Source: Clostridium cavendishii DSM 21758 (lineage in GTDB: Bacteria > Bacillota > Clostridia > Clostridiales > Clostridiaceae). From it: DNA of 64,000 nt. Position numbers and translations under genes: made by a program. The notes under the pieces are model-generated. The model was not told the origin of the DNA and ran no database searches. It was given only the letters and a program-made list of their open reading frames with translations. Each line of letters starts with the position of its first letter. Within the stretch, counting starts at the first letter, position 1. Shown in pieces: positions 52,534-61,239 of the stretch. Where the stretch lies: the NCBI RefSeq assembly GCF_900141845.1, contig NZ_FQZB01000022.1, positions 1 through 64,000 of the forward strand. Reading direction: 5' to 3'.

Positions 52534-53634
52534 ATGAATATTTGTATTGATGGATTAGCTGCTTCTACTCTTATTGGAACAGATATATATTCTTATACAA
52601 AAGAAAATATACTAGCACTTTCTGAAAGCGGAGAATTTGATAATATTTACTCTATATGGGATAACTATCCTCCAACTAGTTATTGGCGCAAAATTAAAAA
52701 TATTAATTATGTTGATTTAGCATTAGACAGACTAAATAATGATTATTCTTTACTCGAAGATTTCCTATATGATAAACAAATTTCTATTTATCATTCTCCA
52801 AATAATGGTTTCTCTTTACCTAAAAATAAAATATGTAAATTTATATCTTCAATTAATTCTCTTTATGCACTATCTTTTAAAGATGATGTAGATGAGAAAT
52901 ATTATAATAAGTTAACTTCTACATTACCTTTAACACTAGAAAAATCAGATAAAATAATAGTAAATTCTACCTTCACCAAAAATGAACTTTTAAGTAACTA
53001 CTATAACTTTCAAAATAAAATAGAAGTTGTTTATCCTAAATGTAGTAGAATATTTTTTAATTATGACAAAGACTTTTGTATTGAATTTTTGAAAAAACAT
53101 TATAATATAGAAGGTTCATTTATTTTGTCAGTAGGAAGTGTCTCTAATAGAAAAAATATATCTACATTTATAAATATACTTAATGAATTAGTAAAAAAAC
53201 ATATAGATTTAAAGTTAGTAATAGTCGGCAACATTTCAGGCAAAAGAGAATCTTATTACAATTCTCTTAAAGATTTGATAAACAAATATAATCTAGATAA
53301 CAATGTTATATTTACAGGTGTAGTTAAACCTACTCACCTTCCGATTTTTTATTCTAGTGCACTAACTGTTTTAGATTATTCAACTTATAATAGTTATCCA
53401 TTAAGCTGCGTTGAAGCAATCTCATGTGGCGCTATAGTAATTTGTAATAAAACAGCTGCAAATATAGAAGTTCTTTCTAATTGCTGTGTTTTTTCAGATT
53501 TTTTGTCACTTAATCCAATTTATGAATTATTAGAGATATTATATAAAAATGAAGCATATAAGAATAACGTTTTATCACTATTAAAATCCCCTATATCTTC
53601 AACAAGTGAAGATTTATTAAAAATTTATACTTAA
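52534..53634 (+). CDS. divergent GT4-like glycosyltransferase, copy 3
   Basis: A 366-residue paralogue of GT copies 1 and 2 with conserved frame elements (CIDGLAASTLIGTDIYSYT, IYHSPNNG, ILSVGSVSNRKN, VEAISCGAIVI). The first Glu of the EX7E motif is Asn (N286; second Glu E294 kept), and GTGIGTYTY is GTDIYSYT, so catalysis may be weak or lost. AGGAGGG precedes the ATG. It is co-transcribed with the SPOCS-like gene before it. Confidence 0.78.
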   Translation: MNICIDGLAASTLIGTDIYSYTKENILALSESGEFDNIYSIWDNYPPTSYWRKIKNINYVDLALDRLNNDYSLLEDFLYDKQISIYHSPNNGFSLPKNKICKFISSINSLYALSFKDDVDEKYYNKLTSTLPLTLEKSDKIIVNSTFTKNELLSNYYNFQNKIEVVYPKCSRIFFNYDKDFCIEFLKKHYNIEGSFILSVGSVSNRKNISTFINILNELVKKHIDLKLVIVGNISGKRESYYNSLKDLINKYNLDNNVIFTGVVKPTHLPIFYSSALTVLDYSTYNSYPLSCVEAISCGAIVICNKTAANIEVLSNCCVFSDFLSLNPIYELLEILYKNEAYKNNVLSLLKSPISSTSEDLLKIYT

Positions 53635-53671
53635 CTAAAAATCCAACTCTTAAATTTAGTTGTTTTAAGCT
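53632..53671 (+). terminator. weak terminator after GT copy 3
   Basis: A short inverted repeat ACTAAA / TTTAGT with a long loop followed by TTGTTTT. Structure is weak, and read-through to the next gene is possible. Confidence 0.35.
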
Positions 53672-53791
53672 AAATCTACATCAAAATTTTAATTTTGCTT
53701 ATGTAAATTTACTTTATAAAATTACTCCTATGAACATCAATTAGTAGAAGTTTCTTTTAATAATTGACTATGAATTAAGTGAGGCGATAAT

Positions 53792-54439
53792 ATGAAAAAT
53801 AATGGAGTCAAAATTTATGGTGTAATTCCTAATAATAAAATACCAGATATACAAACGAACTCTAAATATATAGAGCTATCAGAAAATCTCCATATCAAAC
53901 TTCCAATTAATTTTCCTGAAATTCATAAAATTTCTGAACTTTATATAAAACCTATTTTAATTTCAAATAAAATTTTTCAAAGCATTTCTACCAATAAACT
54001 AATAATTCATGGTTATTATAAAATTGATTTATTCTACCATGATTCTAATACATCAAAAATAGGTCTAAAAAGTTATAACACAAAACTACCACTTTTCACT
54101 ACACTAAATCTTCCAACCTCTGATTACGAGATAAATAATATATACTCTGCATTAGAATTTGTGGATGTTCTTTTACTTGATAAAACTTCTCTATCGGTAA
54201 CTACAATAACCTTAATACTTTTAAATGCTAATAAACCTTATAAAAATAATTCTAATTTTGATTATACTCCTAGTAACTCATTAAATAATAATATGAAAAA
54301 TCATAAACTAAAGCCTAACTTATCTAATGATGAAAACTTAAATGAAAGTATCAGCTTAGCTGGTAATATTTCATATGCTCCTTCATCAAATTGTAAGAAA
54401 AATATTGATATAATAAATTCTAATTATTACTTCTATTAA
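53792..54439 (+). CDS. SPOCS (DUF3794)-like protein, copy 2
   Basis: A 215-residue paralogue of the protein at 51721: same start pattern (KNNGVKIYG against KNGVEIKG), a SPOCS-type segment (IIHGYYKIDLFYHDS then LPLFTTLNLP, about 65-110) and an Asn/Ser-rich, disordered-looking C-terminus. GAGGCG precedes the ATG. It closes the plus-strand SPOCS-GT-SPOCS group. Confidence 0.62.
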   Translation: MKNNGVKIYGVIPNNKIPDIQTNSKYIELSENLHIKLPINFPEIHKISELYIKPILISNKIFQSISTNKLIIHGYYKIDLFYHDSNTSKIGLKSYNTKLPLFTTLNLPTSDYEINNIYSALEFVDVLLLDKTSLSVTTITLILLNANKPYKNNSNFDYTPSNSLNNNMKNHKLKPNLSNDENLNESISLAGNISYAPSSNCKKNIDIINSNYYFY

Positions 54440-54489
54440 AAAATTATAAATCTGTAAATAACTCTCTAATTTCTTAAACATCTAAAAAA

Positions 54490-54518
54490 ATCTCACTTAA
54501 CAAAGTGAGATTTTTTTA
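54490..54518. terminator. terminator overlapping the GNAT gene end
   Basis: Stem AATCTCACTT / AAGTGAGATT followed by T residues on the plus strand and A residues (T on minus) before it. The stop codon of the GNAT gene lies in its loop; it may also end the SPOCS copy 2 transcript. Confidence 0.85.
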
Positions 54519-55084
54519 TTATTAATTATTGAAAAAATATAAACACTAATATACTTTTCCTTTTCATTATCAAACCAGTAATCTTTCTTAATTCCCTCTT
54601 CTAAAAAACCAAGCTTTTTACATAACTTTATAGATGCTTCATTTTGTGTATTTACAATGGCTTCTATTTTGTGTATTTTAACCTGGTCAAATAAATAATC
54701 TATTATGAATTCTACAATTTTACTCATTATCCCTCTATTAGTATACTCCTGATTTAATATATACCCTATCTCACATCTAGAATCTAATACACTTATACTG
54801 TGAATTGCTATAAGACCTATAGCCTTACCCCCAACTTCAATAACCCAATCTACTCGTTCTTTATTTTCATTCTTTTCTTTAAGTATTTTAATAAATTGAT
54901 CTACTTGATCAATATTATCTAATAAAGGAAACCTATCGTATATTTCAATTCTTCTATTTATATATATATCTAAAATATCAAATCTATCGTTACCCTCAAC
55001 AGTCCTTAATTTATACTCTTGTACTTGTAATATAGGTTGATTTAAAAAAAGTTCATATATATTATTTCCTTTTTCAGAATTCAA
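54497..55084 (-). CDS. GNAT N-acetyltransferase (RimJ/RimL type)
   Basis: A 195-residue acetyltransferase with the GNAT core: EVGGKAIGLIAIHSISVLDSRCEIGYILN, the acetyl-CoA pyrophosphate loop region NRGIMSKIVEFII and the final NEASIKLCKKLGFLEEG motif. It resembles RimJ/RimL enzymes that acetylate N-termini or small amines; substrate unknown. The last codons lie in the terminator hairpin, so the C-terminus may have been reset recently. Confidence 0.85.
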   Translation of the reverse strand: MNSEKGNNIYELFLNQPILQVQEYKLRTVEGNDRFDILDIYINRRIEIYDRFPLLDNIDQVDQFIKILKEKNENKERVDWVIEVGGKAIGLIAIHSISVLDSRCEIGYILNQEYTNRGIMSKIVEFIIDYLFDQVKIHKIEAIVNTQNEASIKLCKKLGFLEEGIKKDYWFDNEKEKYISVYIFSIINNKKISLC

Positions 55085-55180
55085 ATCTTTACTCCCCCTA
55101 TAAACTTACTCTAGAATTTCTCATAAATAATTCTTCATGTTAAATTCTCTACTATCTTACAATCCTTATTAAAATATATT

Positions 55181-55217
55181 AAAAAACCTCTACAAGTATT
55201 ATACCTGTAGAGATTTT
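55181..55217 (-). terminator. terminator after the Rrf2 gene
   Basis: Arms AAAAAACCTCTACAaG and CcTGTAGAGaTTTTTT, directly after the stop codon. Confidence 0.88.
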
Positions 55218-55218
55218 T

Positions 55219-55635
55219 TTATTTTATTTTGCCATCTAATATATCTCTAAAATTTATAGAATCTAATTCATTAGTGAGAGTTCTTTGTACTTTGTTCAAA
55301 GCTACATGCATTTCACATCTTGGACTTCTATTTGCATTACAGTTATTGTTATTACTTAAACACTTAGCCACATAAATAGGTCCATCAATTATTTCCATAA
55401 TCATTCTTAGCGTTATTTTCTCTGGTTTTAAAGCTAGTGTATAACCACCTTTGACTCCCCTAAAAGAATTTATAATGCCACCATGAGTTAACTTTCTTAA
55501 AATCTTAAGTAGAAATCTTATAGGTACCATTTCTTTTTCTGCTAGGGTCTTGGCATCTAACTTGGTTCCTTCATTCAATTTACATAAATATAGAATTATT
55601 CTTAAAGCATAATCTGTTTCCTGCGTTATTTTCAT
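55219..55635 (-). CDS. Rrf2-family transcriptional regulator
   Basis: A 138-residue winged-helix repressor or activator. It starts MKITQETDYALRIILYL, as in the family, and has the recognition region RFLLKILRKLTHGGIINSFRGVKGG (split here by the usual GG). Three Cys (C92, C99 and C107) have the spacing used to bind an Fe-S cluster in IscR and NsrR, so iron-sulphur, redox or nitric-oxide sensing is likely. No isc/suf genes lie next to it, so the target is unknown. Confidence 0.9.
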   Translation of the reverse strand: MKITQETDYALRIILYLCKLNEGTKLDAKTLAEKEMVPIRFLLKILRKLTHGGIINSFRGVKGGYTLALKPEKITLRMIMEIIDGPIYVAKCLSNNNNCNANRSPRCEMHVALNKVQRTLTNELDSINFRDILDGKIK

Positions 55636-55764
55636 ATTAATTCCTCATCATAGCTTAACATAATCAAGAATAAAATTTAATGCTTCTTCATTTTTACATC
55701 TTAATTATCTTCTAACTCTCCCTTTTAAATTATATTAATTTTTTCAGCCTAATTATATATCTAA

Positions 55765-55793
55765 AATATATCAAACGCGTTCTATGTTGTCAA
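55765..55793 (-). promoter_or_regulatory. promoter of the Rrf2 gene
   Basis: Minus-strand TTGACA (55793-55788), 17-nt spacer, TATATT (55770-55765), about 130 nt upstream of the start codon. Confidence 0.8.
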
Positions 55794-55900
55794 TCTACTT
55801 ATTATTTATATTTTTATAAAAGTTGCTACTTATCCATAGTTATTTACTTACTTTTTTGATATAATTGTATTATATAATTACATTATGTGAGGTAATAGTT

Positions 55901-56134
55901 ATGGGTAAAAATATTTCTAAAGTAGAAAAATCAAAAAATGCTTCTAAAATATCAAACTCAAAAGATAAATCCGAAACTAAAAAAATTAAATCTGTTATTT
56001 ATACTCCACTTCCAAAAGACAGACCTCCAACAGAAGAAGAGTTGAAACAAAGAAAAGCAAATGCTCTAAGCAATATGATTTGTATAATATCATTGTTATT
56101 AATATACTTTATGATAAAAATGTCAGGTAAATAA
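55901..56134 (+). CDS. small tail-anchored membrane protein
   Basis: Family not recognised. The 77-residue protein from ATG 55901 (GAGGTAATAG upstream; the ATG at 55865 has no ribosome binding site) has a Lys/Ser-rich N-terminus, a Pro-rich middle (TPLPKDRPPTEEEL) and one C-terminal transmembrane segment (about 55-73). It is monocistronic, followed by a terminator. Confidence 0.65.
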   Translation: MGKNISKVEKSKNASKISNSKDKSETKKIKSVIYTPLPKDRPPTEEELKQRKANALSNMICIISLLLIYFMIKMSGK

Positions 56135-56159
56135 GAAGGTAGATACCTTCTTATTTTTT
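56128..56159 (+). terminator. terminator after the small membrane protein gene
   Basis: Stem AATAAGAAGGTA / TACCTTCTTATT followed by seven T residues. Confidence 0.9.
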
Positions 56160-56237
56160 TATTTACAAATACCTTAATATTATTTTAATTTCATAAAAAA
56201 CTATATAAAATCATTTAATATTTTGAACTGTAACAAA

Positions 56238-56268
56238 AAAAGATGGATTCTTAAAGAATCCATCTTTC
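56238..56268 (-). terminator. terminator after the EIIC gene
   Basis: Near-perfect stem AAAGATGGATTCTT / AAGAATCCATCTTT followed by T residues on the minus strand, just past the stop at 56275. Confidence 0.92.
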
Positions 56269-56274
56269 TTTATA

Positions 56275-57624
56275 TTACATATTTACAGAAGAACCGCTTT
56301 CTGCTTGTTTTTCTAATTGTAATTCTCTTCTATCAGCGAACATTACAAATGGGAAGTAGATTAACATACCTACTATTATACAAATTGCAGCTGTCGCAGC
56401 ACCTTGCCATTGTCCTGTTGCTAAAAATGCATTTATTATTGGAGGTGTTGTCCAAGCTGTGATTACATAAGTTTTTCCAACAAATCCAATTGAAGTTAAT
56501 ACATAAGCTATTATACAAGCTGACATAGGAGCTAATATAAATGGTATTATATATATTGGGTTTAATACTATTGGTAAACCAAATATTACTGGTTCATTAA
56601 TATTAAAGAATCCTGGTCCAACTGAAACCTTACCTACTGCCTTATTTAATTGACTCTTTGATACGATTAAAATTACAAGTAATAATGCTACTGATAAACC
56701 TGAACCACCTTGATTTACATATGAATCTAAGAATAAGCTACTTACTATATGCTCTGGTTGTTGTCCAGCTGCCACAGCTGCAGCATTTGCTGTTGCTAAT
56801 GGTAATAATATAGCATTTGTTACTGGAAGTACTATATTTGAACCGTGTAATCCGAAGAACCATAAAACTTGAGATACAAATATCAATAATAATGCGAATG
56901 GTAGCGAACCTGCTAACCCCATTAATGGTTTACAAACTGTTAGGTATATTCCCCAGTAGATATCTTTAACTCCTGCAGCATCACAAATAGCTACTATAGC
57001 AGAAGTTATTATTAATATAACTGCTGATGGTAATAATGCAGAGAATGATCTTGCAACTGCTGGTGGAACACCTTCTGGTAAAGAAATATTTAATTTTCCA
57101 CTTCTTTCAAGTTTACAGAAAAGTGTAGTTGAGATTAATGCAACGGCAACACCCATTAATAAACCGTCACCGCCAAGCCATTTACTAGCTATACCTGGTT
57201 CCCATGCGAACCAGCCATAATAATTTTCTCCCCATGTTGTTGGGCCTTTAAATTGGAACATACACATTAATACAAACATATTAGCTAACGAAAGTATTCC
57301 TGCTGCTAATCCGTCTGATTCATAAGACTTAGCTAATGCATAAGATATTGCCACAGTAGCAAGTATCGCCATTATATACAGTGTACCTCCATATATATTC
57401 AAGCCCATAATATCTAAGAAATGTAATGGCTTGCCTTCAACTAATAAAGCGTCCTTCATACCCTTAAATGGCCAGCTGTGGATTAATGATCCAAAACCTC
57501 CGACAACCATAAGTGGCATAATTGATGCAAAACCATCACGCATAGCTACCATGTGTCTTTGAGCACCAATCTTTGCTGCTATAGGAACAATATTACGTTC
57601 CATCCAGTCCATAAATTTTTGCAT
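56275..57624 (-). CDS. PTS EIIC, lactose/cellobiose family
   Basis: A 449-residue membrane permease of the Lac family (CelB/ChbC-like) with about ten transmembrane segments, taking up and phosphorylating a disaccharide with the EIIA and EIIB encoded at 61379-62011. The N-terminal MERNIVPIAAKIGAQRHM and the GFFNINEPVIFGLPIVLNP motif, which carries the substrate-site Glu, are typical. GGGAGG precedes the ATG. It follows the broken GH4 gene and is driven by the sigma-54-type promoter at 58502. Nearby genes suggest a GlcNAc-containing disaccharide, although cellobiose-type sugars are equally usual for this family. Confidence 0.9.
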   Translation of the reverse strand: MQKFMDWMERNIVPIAAKIGAQRHMVAMRDGFASIMPLMVVGGFGSLIHSWPFKGMKDALLVEGKPLHFLDIMGLNIYGGTLYIMAILATVAISYALAKSYESDGLAAGILSLANMFVLMCMFQFKGPTTWGENYYGWFAWEPGIASKWLGGDGLLMGVAVALISTTLFCKLERSGKLNISLPEGVPPAVARSFSALLPSAVILIITSAIVAICDAAGVKDIYWGIYLTVCKPLMGLAGSLPFALLLIFVSQVLWFFGLHGSNIVLPVTNAILLPLATANAAAVAAGQQPEHIVSSLFLDSYVNQGGSGLSVALLLVILIVSKSQLNKAVGKVSVGPGFFNINEPVIFGLPIVLNPIYIIPFILAPMSACIIAYVLTSIGFVGKTYVITAWTTPPIINAFLATGQWQGAATAAICIIVGMLIYFPFVMFADRRELQLEKQAESGSSVNM

Positions 57625-57661
57625 TTTTGTTTTCCTCCCTTTTTTTGTGAATTTATATTCG

Positions 57662-57713
57662 CTGATTATCCATTAATATAAATTTTACTTATAATTTCGT
57701 TTTAGATAATCAG
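57662..57713 (-). repeat. inverted repeat in the leader of the EIIC gene
   Basis: Arms CTGATTATC (57662-57670) and GATAATCAG (57705-57713) with a 34-nt loop, between the pseudogene and EIIC. It may be a processing or stabilising hairpin. Confidence 0.45.
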
Positions 57714-57774
57714 TCAATATCATATTAATTATTTTTTCAAAGAACTATTTAAATTGTTTAACTAAGCTGTTAAC

Positions 57775-58454
57775 TCCTATAGTAAATTCTCCTATAGTAA
57801 ATTGGCTTTGGATCATCCCTTTTTATAATATCTGAAACTTCAACTACTGAATTTTCAAATATTCCCTTTATAGCATCTAGTACTAACTGATTGGATGTCC
57901 CTTTTATCATTGTATATTGAATGAATTAGCCTACAGGCTGCATCATTGTAATATGAACCTCCTCTTTTTTCAAGTTGAGGTGGTTTAACATTTAAATCTG
58001 GATCTTTATAAAGCTCAAATAATTCAGCTTCAACCCTTTTAACAACTTTTGCTCTTGATTCACCTTTAGAAAATCCCTTTAATTTTTCTTATAACATGTC
58101 CTTACTTTGATAATAGTATCTGTGATAAGAACAAGATATAACATCTAATACTCTTATAAAGCTTGGTTCCCAATCAAGATCTTTAATATTTTCCACAACA
58201 CTTCCTAGTTTCTTATTAGCAATACCCTCAATTATTGCTTTAGTAACGTTTTCACCATCTACATATGTGTTTTATCCCATATGCCATATGGTTAAGTCTT
58301 GCGAAATCTATTCTTACTCTCTCCCCTCTTATATATCTACTAACCATAGCTCTCTTACAGGAAGTTTGTTATATCTTTTTATGAATTCTTCTACTAATTC
58401 TGGCGTATAGCTCGAGCCTTCACCTATCATTACTATCTTTAATCCTTTTGCCAT
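57775..58454 (-). pseudogene. broken 6-phospho-beta-glucosidase (GH4)
   Basis: The start is intact (GGAGGTG, then MAKGLKIVMIGEGSSYTPEL and on to PVRELWLVDI), with a stop at codon 42. Further pieces of the same family follow in several frames: FARLNHMAYG, KKRGSYYNDAACRLI, SIYNDKRDIQ and VVEVSDIIKRDDPKPI. About 680 nt remain of an expected 1320, with frameshifts and internal deletions. GH4 enzymes use NAD and Mn2+ to split phosphorylated disaccharides from the PTS. It lies between the sigma-54-type promoter and EIIC, so EIIC was once its operon partner. Confidence 0.88.
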
Positions 58455-58501
58455 ACAACACCTCCTAGCTTAGCACTATTTTGTTTTACACTATTATATA
58501 T

Positions 58502-58518
58502 AGCAAATTGCATGCCAA
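58502..58518 (-). promoter_or_regulatory. sigma-54-type (-24/-12) promoter, EIIC unit
   Basis: On the minus strand TTGGCATGCAATTTGCT, with GG and GC 10 nt apart as in the consensus TGGCAC-N5-TTGC. The same 17 bases occur at 62081-62097. It lies about 48 nt upstream of the pseudogene start. Confidence 0.85.
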
Positions 58519-58581
58519 AACTCCCTTTTTTAAAAAGTCTCTGTAATCGTTACAATCACTACATTTTATATCCTATAAATC

Positions 58582-58657
58582 TTACACACAATTATTTTTT
58601 CTGTGTAATATCATTTACACAATATTTACCATATATTTTATCAGTGTAATCTGTGTA
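58582..58657. promoter_or_regulatory. cluster of TTACACA/TGTGTAA activator sites
   Basis: TTACACA at 58582-58588 and TGTGTAA at 58602-58608 form an inverted pair, followed by TTACACA at 58615-58621, GTGTAAT at 58644-58650 and TGTGTA at 58652-58657. They lie 65-140 nt upstream of the -24/-12 promoter, the right place for enhancer sites of a LevR-type activator. Similar sites occur near the second promoter. Confidence 0.65.
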
Positions 58658-59083
58658 TTTTTCATTATTTTTCTATAAAAACTTGATAATTATTTATATA
58701 TTATTCAATATTTTTACTAAAAATACATCTTGTACTATTATTTTAACCATTCTTTTCAGTAATTTCAATAAATGTAAACCATTTTAACCATATTTTTACA
58801 TAATATAGTTTTAATATCCTTTTTTATACTATAAAACATTAAAACTTCATTTAATAAAAGTAAATATTTTCACTTTAATTATCACTATATAATATATTTT
58901 ATTTTTGAATATATTCCAAAGTAATCAAATTTAGTTCTTTTTATTATAAAATATAATCAAGCTTGTAAACATGTATATAAAAGCTCTTAAAACTTAAAAA
59001 ATAATTTTTACAATTATATCTATTATTTTATTTATAATATTATTACAAATAGACTAAATTTATTTATAAACTTCTGTAGATGC
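58658..59083. other. AT-rich gap upstream of the EIIC unit
   Basis: About 425 nt between the activator sites and the mupG terminator. No ORF, pseudogene fragment or structured RNA was recognised. Confidence 0.45.
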
Positions 59084-59119
59084 AAAAAAGTTAGCTAACT
59101 TAAGTTAACTAACTTTTTT
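59084..59119 (-). terminator. terminator after mupG
   Basis: Stem AAAAAAGTTAGctAACT / AGTTaaCTAACTTTTTT, directly after the stop at 59125. Confidence 0.9.
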
Positions 59120-59124
59120 ATTCT

Positions 59125-60222
59125 TTATTTTTTACTTTTTAATTTGAATGCAAATTTTGACCATGGTTTAATATAGTCTAATAAAAATACTTCCTCTTCA
59201 ATTACTTTTCCAACTACATTTGTCTTTCCACTATTTTTCATATCTTTAAGAGCTAATTGAAGTTCACCTGCATATCTTGTATATGCATCTGAATCTATTA
59301 AAACATCTCCTCTTTTTATATCTGGAGTGTTATAAGCTGGGAAGCTTTCACCTTTATATTTAACTCTACTTTGAGTGCTTCTTGCCATATATTCAGAGCA
59401 ATCCCCTCTATTAAAATGGAATTCATCTAACACTATAGTCTTGTCTAAAGGTCTTATTTCATCAATAAGCTCCACATTGAACTCTAACATTTCAGTATTT
59501 ATTTCACTTAAAGCTTTAAGCTCTTCTTCTGATGCAAAGGCATTTGCTATGATAACATCATCTATTAAACCTGTGGCAAATAAATGTTTAGCTTGTACTT
59601 CTATTGGAAGATCTCTGTGCATTTCTAATGTACATAATCCTTCTGATACAGGCCATGGACCATGTTCAGCTGATGGTGAATTAACAAAAGCAGCTGTTCT
59701 AATTCCTAAATCTTTAAATTGCTTACTACATGATATAAAGTTTTCATAAGATAAACCTGTATAAACATGTGGATAAAAATTATGACAACCATATAAATTA
59801 TTTAAGTTAGTTTGATATGATAATATATTATCTACATATTTAGTTCCATTACTTACATTTAGTTCAACCTTAAGTCCATATTTATTAAATGTCATTACTG
59901 ATTCTTCAAAGCCACTAAAACCCATATCTAGTCTTATACCTGAAAGTCCCATTTCTTTAAATACGCCTAAATCATATATTGATGCTTCTAATTTTTTAAA
60001 TACAGTTGGATCTAAATCAGCTATAACTTCCATTCCATATTTGTTTGCAACATCTAACATCTTTTTAAATTCTGTAACTATTTCTTCTACTTCTTTATCT
60101 GCTGCTGAAAGTAAACAAGTAAAGATTCTTTTAAATCCATATTTAGCAGCAAGCTCTATATACTCATTTATTTCTTCTATTGATGTATGGTTTGGATAAA
60201 CTGAAATACCTAATCTTTTCAT
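59125..60222 (-). CDS. mupG: MupG-family 6-phospho-N-acetylmuramidase (DUF871)
   Basis: A 365-residue TIM-barrel protein of the DUF871/MupG family. MupG of Staphylococcus hydrolyses cytoplasmic MurNAc-6-phosphate-GlcNAc, the product of PTS uptake of the cell-wall disaccharide. It starts MKRLGISVYPNHTS, has the conserved AADLDPTVF-like segment IADLDPTVFKKL, the IRLDMGFSG motif and the C-terminal GELQLAL motif. It follows a MurNAc/GlcNAc-type kinase, which supports a cell-wall sugar role. Confidence 0.87.
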   Translation of the reverse strand: MKRLGISVYPNHTSIEEINEYIELAAKYGFKRIFTCLLSAADKEVEEIVTEFKKMLDVANKYGMEVIADLDPTVFKKLEASIYDLGVFKEMGLSGIRLDMGFSGFEESVMTFNKYGLKVELNVSNGTKYVDNILSYQTNLNNLYGCHNFYPHVYTGLSYENFISCSKQFKDLGIRTAAFVNSPSAEHGPWPVSEGLCTLEMHRDLPIEVQAKHLFATGLIDDVIIANAFASEEELKALSEINTEMLEFNVELIDEIRPLDKTIVLDEFHFNRGDCSEYMARSTQSRVKYKGESFPAYNTPDIKRGDVLIDSDAYTRYAGELQLALKDMKNSGKTNVVGKVIEEEVFLLDYIKPWSKFAFKLKSKK

Positions 60223-60342
60223 CTCTTTTTCTCCTTTACCTTTTAAATATTTCTGATTTGGAATAATAGCTAAAAGCTCACCATTCCATTTCTTACTTCT
60301 AAGTTGTAAATTATCAATATTAAGTTAAAAAAATTTATTCTT

Positions 60343-61239
60343 TTATTTAACAACTGTTTTTTTGTATATATAATAAGCGCCTTTGGCAGGTGAAACATCC
60401 TCATCAACAAATTCAACTACATTTATGTGTTCCTTTAAATAAGTTTCAAAAGTTTCTCTTACCACTTTTGATTTTTTAATAACTCCTCCTACTAAACCTA
60501 TAGAACATTTATCAAAATTAAGCTTTTTATAAACATTTTCTGTAGTCTTAGCTAATTCTAAACCTTCTTTTTGCATTATCTTTAATGCTATTTCATTTCC
60601 ATTTTCAGCAAAACTTGATACTACCTTAGTTATAGATGCCACTTCGTCCTTAGTTTTTGAATATACAAAAGCAACTATATCATCAACTTCTTTAACATTA
60701 AGCTCTTTAAGTAATGCTTTGGATAAATCACTTAAAGGAAGCGAGAAATCATTTTCATGAATCATATTTTTAAGTGCTTCTATAGCTATTTTATAAGCTG
60801 AGCCTTCATCTCCTAAAAGATGGCCCCAACCACCAGCCTTAGCTTGTCTATCTTCTTTTATTCCAAAAGCGATAGATCCAGTACCTGCTATTGTAAGTAT
60901 TCCATCTTCACCCTTTAAAGTAGCTTTTAAAGCAAGCTCTCCATCATTCATTACTACATTTTCTATTTCAAATTCATCTTTAATTGCATCATGTATCACC
61001 TTAGTATTATCTCCGACTTCAGAACCTGCAAGTCCAAGATATATACCTTTAACATTTTCTTTACCTAACTTTTCAAAAATATTCTTAATTCCTGTTTTTA
61101 TATTATTTAATGCTTCTTCCTTATTATTTAAAACATTTCCAAAACCAGTAAGAGAAGTATATAAAACCTTACCATTCAAATCATAAGCAACAGATTCAGT
61201 TTTAGTTCCTCCACCATCAACACCAATAATGTATTCCAT
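60343..61239 (-). CDS. BadF/BadG-type sugar kinase (MurK/NagK-like)
   Basis: A 298-residue ASKHA-fold kinase. It starts MEYIIGVDGGGTKTESVAYD with the phosphate-1 loop, shows GTGSIAFGI for adenosine/phosphate binding and GGWGHLLGDEGSAYKIAIEAL, which is typical of GlcNAc kinases. MurK of C. acetobutylicum phosphorylates MurNAc and GlcNAc. Next to MupG the expected job is to phosphorylate GlcNAc (or MurNAc) released from the imported disaccharide. The ATG at 61239 has AAGGAG upstream; the GTG at 61248 overlaps it. Confidence 0.86.
   Translation of the reverse strand: MEYIIGVDGGGTKTESVAYDLNGKVLYTSLTGFGNVLNNKEEALNNIKTGIKNIFEKLGKENVKGIYLGLAGSEVGDNTKVIHDAIKDEFEIENVVMNDGELALKATLKGEDGILTIAGTGSIAFGIKEDRQAKAGGWGHLLGDEGSAYKIAIEALKNMIHENDFSLPLSDLSKALLKELNVKEVDDIVAFVYSKTKDEVASITKVVSSFAENGNEIALKIMQKEGLELAKTTENVYKKLNFDKCSIGLVGGVIKKSKVVRETFETYLKEHINVVEFVDEDVSPAKGAYYIYKKTVVK

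Noticed and set aside
56223..56462. Plus-strand ORF of 79 residues
   Set aside because: It lies over the EIIC gene end and its terminator hairpin, with no ribosome binding site.
57775..58454. Annotating the first 41 codons of the GH4 gene as an active small protein
   Set aside because: Family fragments continue downstream in other frames, so this is the start of a broken gene rather than a peptide gene.
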